Of a DNA stretch of 64,000 nt, positions 57,201 through 64,000 are shown one piece after another. The DNA lies in NCBI RefSeq assembly GCF_001625195.1, contig NC_054389.1, forward strand, positions 11,714,520-11,778,519, read 5' to 3'. The DNA comes from Drechmeria coniospora. Its lineage: Eukaryota > Ascomycota > Sordariomycetes > Hypocreales > Ophiocordycipitaceae. Under the pieces are notes generated by a model. The model was not told the origin of the DNA. It saw only the letters and a program-made list of their open reading frames with translations, and did not search any database. How positions within the stretch are numbered: the stretch's first letter is position 1; each line of letters starts with the position of its first letter. The position numbers and the translations under genes are program-made.

Positions 57201-58153
57201 GCGCCGCTGCGGAACCCACGCGTCCGGCCTCGCCATCGCCCCCCCCGCCTACCATGGAAGGGCACCCGGCCTACGAAGGCAACGTGGCGAACCCTCATGT
57301 TTCCTTCCCGAAGCCGCAGCCGGTGGTGAAGCTCCCCCCTGCGGCAAGGGGATCCCAAGCACCACCGCAGCATGCCGCTCCCGTGGGATGGTCGCCTCGC
57401 TATGCCGGAAAGGACTCTGCTCGGGTCCCCCCCGTCCACGGACAGGCTCCTTATCCAGAGGGTGACACCCCCCGAGGGTCGTGGCAAGACAGGTTCGACA
57501 ATCTTCTCAACAGGGTGGGAAAGGCTGGCATGTCGAAACAGATAGGCGTCGATGCCGCAAGCAGGAGCATGCTGGACCATGTCACGCACGATGACCTTGC
57601 CACCGTGTCGTTGCCTAATGCGATCCCGGGCACACGCGCCGCCGCCAATCATCAGCACTCCGTCTCGAAGCCAATGGCAGAGGAATGCTTCGAGGAGCAG
57701 GAGATGGGGTCGCTGCCCCAGATTCGACTTCCGCACAGAGCGCCGGAGGCCGCGTGGCAGCCTGCTGTCGCCCAAGCGAAGTCCCTTCCGAAGCGATTTC
57801 ATGTCCAGGCGTCCATCATGGAACCTTTTTACATTGGATCGGAAGTTGGCGGTGGCAATGCCGTGAGAATCCTGTTTCCCGGCATGGCTGACGCCAGAAT
57901 CGTGACAGCCCCCCACTCCACGGCTCGAGGAAACCGAGGGGGACACGGCAGACCCTCGCCGCGACATCGACCTTCCGGCCAAGGATCACGAGGACCGAAG
58001 CGGGAGTCGACTTCTCACTACAACGGCGGCGAAGCCGGCTCAGGCAGCAGTGCAAGCCGTGGTGGTCAAGGTTCCTACCGGCCCAGAGGCTCGGATGGCT
58101 GGAACCGAACGGCGCATGCTCCGCCAAATGCGCTTCCTTCGCTGTCACTATAG
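54232..58153 (+). CDS. large low-complexity conserved-type protein, function unknown
   Basis: Exons 54232..54297, 54423..54921 and 54996..58153 join to about 1240 residues. Intron 1 has donor GTGAGT, branch CTGAC, acceptor CAG; intron 2 has donor GTATGT and acceptor TAG. I do not recognise a named family. Visible parts: a disordered Ser/Pro/Ala N-terminus; a striking motif KKFTDEELKKYGIHMASRL followed by NKWADIDDDDDDWAPDAITW and GDGTKTTLP (about 190 to 247); a Lys/Arg/Glu coiled coil (QKKLMRERVELARKRRQEEE, about 545 to 590); repeated Pro/Ser/Gly-rich tracts; and a C-terminal Arg/Gly-rich end (RGNRGGHGRPSPRHR, GGQGSYRPRGSDG) suggestive of RNA binding. I recall similar acidic W-A-D-I-D blocks in uncharacterised ascomycete proteins. 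A cytoplasmic RNP scaffold role is only a guess. Confidence 0.75.
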
Positions 58154-59163
58154 ATTCGCATGCCTCACACGATCCGATGCCGTTCGGACATTGGTGCCCC
58201 CCGTTCGAATCTACAGCTGCTCCTGACCGAAACCACAAGACAGCTTTCTACGGTACGATAATATGCTTCCCCTGTGGCCGGGACTCGGGTCGATAGAACT
58301 TTACGAAGCCCGCTGCATGTTGGATGCATGGGTGTTAGCCCTCCTGGCCTCGTTCAGAGGCCTGAGACGGCGTGTACGACTTTAGTTTGGGCGTGCGGGT
58401 ACATGTTTTGCAGGGCGGTATTCGGCACTGTCAGGCAGACCCCATTGTCGGCCATTGTCAGCCGTGCGTGTGCCTTGAAGAAGGCGAGCGTATCGCTGGC
58501 CTCTGTTTGTGGGTTCGCACAAGGCCGTGTGCGAGTAGCTTTAGGCAGGCAGATATCGACAATGAACTCGTGGTGTTTTTCTTTGCAGACGTTGAGCACC
58601 TTGACCATATCTCCAAATCATCTCCTTTGGCTTATGGGGCCCGTAGACGTTGGGAGACTTGACGTATTTCTGCGGGAGCATTGTCTGAGACGTGTTTACT
58701 TTGTTGTTCGGAAAGTATCATCAGGGGCAAAACTCAATATATCTCGCCACCCCCGTGCAGAATCGACCAGTCAAACCAACCCACCTCACTCGGTACCATG
58801 TTGTGCTGGGTAGTCCTGGGGCGAGAAAATGCCCCAGGGAGCATTGTGTGAGGCCAATTGGGATTGGATTTTGGCTGATACTAATATTCTACAAAACCGT
58901 GGTTTGCTATCAAAGATTGCGCCCACCAGTCGAAGGCGACATGATTGCCGCAAATGCGTATGCTCCGCAGGCGCATGTTCCATCTCCAAGGCATCCATTC
59001 GAAAGTTGCCGCACCCAAACGCCAGAGATGGAATCATCCAAACCAGCAAGACTCTTCGATGAGGTACCTAGTCCGGTCGCTAAACTGTCCTTCATTCATG
59101 TGTTTTTTGTTCGTGATTCTTTCCAGGCTACAAAATGCCATCAATACGATGACCGTGTCTACC
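58154..59163. other. convergent intergenic region unnamed gene/MCM6
   Basis: About 1 kb between converging genes. Small frames on both strands (for example 58354..58608 minus) lack domain or splice support. GTAC words are absent here, in line with other convergent spacers. Confidence 0.45.
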
Positions 59164-62133
<2,970 letters not shown>

Positions 62134-63079
62134 GGCAAGAGTCGTATCCTCCTGACGACGCAACGGAAGGGAGACGGCTTTGAGCAGCTGACTTCCAAGG
62201 CCGTTTGTTTCTCGGCGAAGTGAGCGCTGGCGGATCGAAACGGTCAAGGAGGCGTGAGAGGATCGACACTGCTTCGTGCGCGAGCGAGGGCGAAAAGAAC
62301 GGCGAGGGCGAAAAGGACGGTGAGGGCGATGATGATGACGAAATATTGTTCATTGAGGGGTTCACTAGCAAGCAGGCACTAGTTCCTCCTAGTGGACAGA
62401 TTCTGGGCACGCGTCTCTGTCGCGTCTCGGCGCGTTCATGCCACGAAATTCTTTAATTGATTCGGCACCCGCCAGTGGGGCAAGTGTCATGCGATTACAG
62501 GCCAGGCCTACTGTACCGAGTGCTGTGAGTGCTGTAAGTACAGCGGATGGACTGGCAACGATTAGCTCCCAACTGATGATCTGCCCATCCATCCATCACA
62601 CTCCAACATCTACCAAAGATATCGGCAAAGATTCGTCTTGTAAAATGCATCCATCTTTCATAATTCGTTGCATAGCCGTAGCCTCTGATGTACCGTCGTT
62701 TGCTTCCCAGGCATCCTCGCTAGTCAAGTAGTTGGCAGGACCTTGGACGCAACTGGACCGTTCCACGCTCGTGTGAAGTGATGTAAAGAACCCTGCAGGC
62801 CGCTGCTCCGAGAGTCTTGCCAGCTTGCGTTTTTGTTTTCTGCATGACCATAGCTGCCTACTAGGAAAGCAAACTGACCATGCAGGGGCATTTGTGTGGG
62901 AGTGCCGACACAGGTAGCATCGACGTACAGTTGGCGTGGCATGCTCATTGTGAATGCCTCGTGTTCCGCTCATGGCGCTTTCGGAGGCCACGCAAAGCCA
63001 TATTTGGCCCGCATTCTTGCCGTGCTGATCGCTTCGTCGCCTATCGTCTCATGTGAGGCTTGACATCCCGAGTATCCCG
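62134..63079. other. intergenic region RNH203/MCM6
   Basis: MCM6 promoter and RNH203 3' flank. A GAGGGCGAAAAGGACGG-type imperfect repeat occurs at 62285..62330 and GATGATGATGA follows. No gene is recognised. Confidence 0.5.
62409..62414. promoter_or_regulatory. MCM6: ACGCGT (MCB-like) element upstream of MCM6
   Basis: A perfect ACGCGT palindrome lies 276 bp upstream of the MCM6 start codon, with two further CGCGT cores at 62421 and 62431 within 25 bp. In yeasts MBF binds ACGCGT to time G1/S genes, including MCM genes; use here is inferred. The hexamer is expected by chance about once per 4 kb. Confidence 0.45.
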
Positions 63080-63688
63080 TTACTTTTCCGAACTGTTCGT
63101 GTCGACTTGGTTGGGATATGAATGAATCTACCAGTATTGTCAGCAATCGCAAAGAGTTTGACCATTCGCGAGGTCTCAATACCTGCTCGGCTACTCCCAG
63201 CCACTCCTCGATGGCCCTCTGGTACGGGTCGGATGCCGAGTCGGAAACGGCGTCGTGGGACCAAACCTCCATCTTGTCGAAATGGGCAGTGAGGACCATG
63301 TTTTCCGTTGCCGGAGACTCGGCCTGTTCGTCCTCGTGTCCATTGTAGACTGGTTGTCTCTCGCCCTTACTGGCAGCCTCGCGTTCAACAATGGCGCCTC
63401 GATATCGCTCGGGAAGAAGCACCGTCTTGCTTTGAAGTTTTCTTCCACGAAAATACGCAGTTTTATTTGCACCTAGGAATGGTCAGCAGTCTGATGCAAC
63501 AAATCGTCTGCTGGTACTGGACGAGGGATGGCGAGCCGGAAGTCACCTTCTGTTTCGTTTGGATTCCAAAATGACGCGACAGGGTCGACGGACCCTGTGT
63601 GATGGACACGGCATGGGAGCAAATTTGGTACTGCCTCAGATTTCTCGGCAGTGCGGTTATGCTTGATGGCGAGCATTGGGGACGACAT
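63080..63688 (-). CDS. RNH203: ribonuclease H2 subunit C
   Basis: Exons 63688..63547, 63472..63183 and 63127..63080 give 159 residues. Intron 1 (donor GTGACT, branch CTGAC, acceptor TAG) joins FWNPNETEG to ANKTAYFRGRKLQ; intron 2 (donor GTATTG, branch CTGAC, acceptor TAG) joins EWLGVAEQ to IHSYPNQVDTNSSEK. The blocks NLLPCRVHHTGSVDPVASFW, AYFRGRKLQSKTVLLPERYRG and MEVWSHDAVSDSASDPY are the RNase H2 subunit C (Rnh203) signature. The subunit is non-catalytic and, with Rnh202, scaffolds the catalytic Rnh201; the complex removes ribonucleotides and RNA-DNA hybrids from DNA. Start ATG 63688 gives MSSPMLAIKHN; ATG 63676 (MLAIKHN) is equally plausible. Confidence 0.88.
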
Positions 63689-63960
63689 GATTCCAGCGTG
63701 TTCTGACGCGTACAGAGGACAAGAAATGGTATGTGAATAAAGTGTAGCACAGCCTTTGAAGTACGGCGTACTTAGCAGGGGAGTCGATGTACCTCTGACT
63801 GGGATTCTTTCGAGAGTTGGTGCACTGTACGGAGTACGGACTAGTACTGTACTGTATTACTGCAAGTAAGTACATGTAAGTACAGTACGGAGTGCAAATC
63901 ACACAGTCCCCCCCTCCCCCCCCCTGTACAAGGAGTGCCAGGCGTACCCCGTACTTGGTG
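63689..63960. other. intergenic with GTAC words, right edge
   Basis: RNH203 promoter side. TACGGAGTACGG, GTAAGTACATGTAAGTACAG and a C-rich run (63907..63923) are seen between 63760 and 63930. Confidence 0.6.
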
Positions 63961-64000
63961 ATGGCCTCGATCACGAGCACGCCATCGGTCGATGGAGTAC
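63961..64000 (+). CDS. possible start of a gene running off the right edge
   Basis: ATG at 63961 opens MASITSTPSVDGV with GC-ending codons to the window edge. The complementary strand reads STDGVLVIEAITKYG followed by GTACGC, so an exon of a minus-strand gene ending there is the alternative. Too short to decide. Confidence 0.2.
   Translation, partial: MASITSTPSVDGV

Overview
The window is nuclear DNA of a filamentous ascomycete, most likely a sordariomycete of the order Hypocreales. The evidence is short introns with GT(A/C)NGT donors and CTAAC/CTGAC branch sites, GC-rich third codon positions, a class III chitin synthase, a Zn(II)2Cys6 regulator, an Asp f 4-type secreted protein and an external NADH dehydrogenase with an EF hand. 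I cannot name the genus from sequence alone. All exon models were built by eye from splice signals, reading phase and remembered family architecture; no search or transcript data were available.

Layout from left to right: RPC31 (-), HSM3/S5b (+), SEC7 (-), LAT1 (+), a Zn2Cys6 transcription factor (+), a short coding-like but broken stretch (+), a DUF1308 protein (-), an Asp f 4-like secreted protein (-), a 5.5 kb repeat-rich intergenic desert, class III chitin synthase (+), MET5 sulfite reductase (-), KEI1 (-), YPT6 (-), NOP53 (+), NDE1 (-), URK1 (-), GID8 (+), the NDUFS4 complex I subunit (-), ATP17 (+), an unnamed large low-complexity protein (+), MCM6 (-) and RNH203 (-). Short coding-like pieces may run off both edges.

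The genes are mostly housekeeping and do not form one pathway. Some local pairings may matter. NDUFS4 and ATP17 are divergent across about 300 bp that carry a palindromic CCAAT/ATTGG site. MCM6 and RNH203 are tandem replication/repair genes, with an ACGCGT element upstream of MCM6. SEC7, YPT6 and KEI1 all act at the Golgi, and chitin synthase cargo traffics through the same route, but they are not adjacent enough to call a cluster.

Two things stand out beyond the gene list. First, almost every longer intergenic stretch is filled with a mosaic of short words built on GTAC (TACTCCGTA/TACGGAGTA, CAAGTACT, ACATGTAC, CTGTAC), and one of these words has expanded into a 23-bp minisatellite. I saw no comparable cluster inside the annotated coding exons. 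Second, several genes have very small coding exons: a start-codon-only exon in GID8, a 15-nt internal exon in ATP17, a 17-nt last exon in NDE1 and a 26-nt exon in YPT6. There is also a probable GC-AG intron in SEC7 and a stop-free, frame-preserving intron in NOP53. I saw no tRNA, rRNA, CRISPR array, intact transposon or secondary-metabolite cluster.
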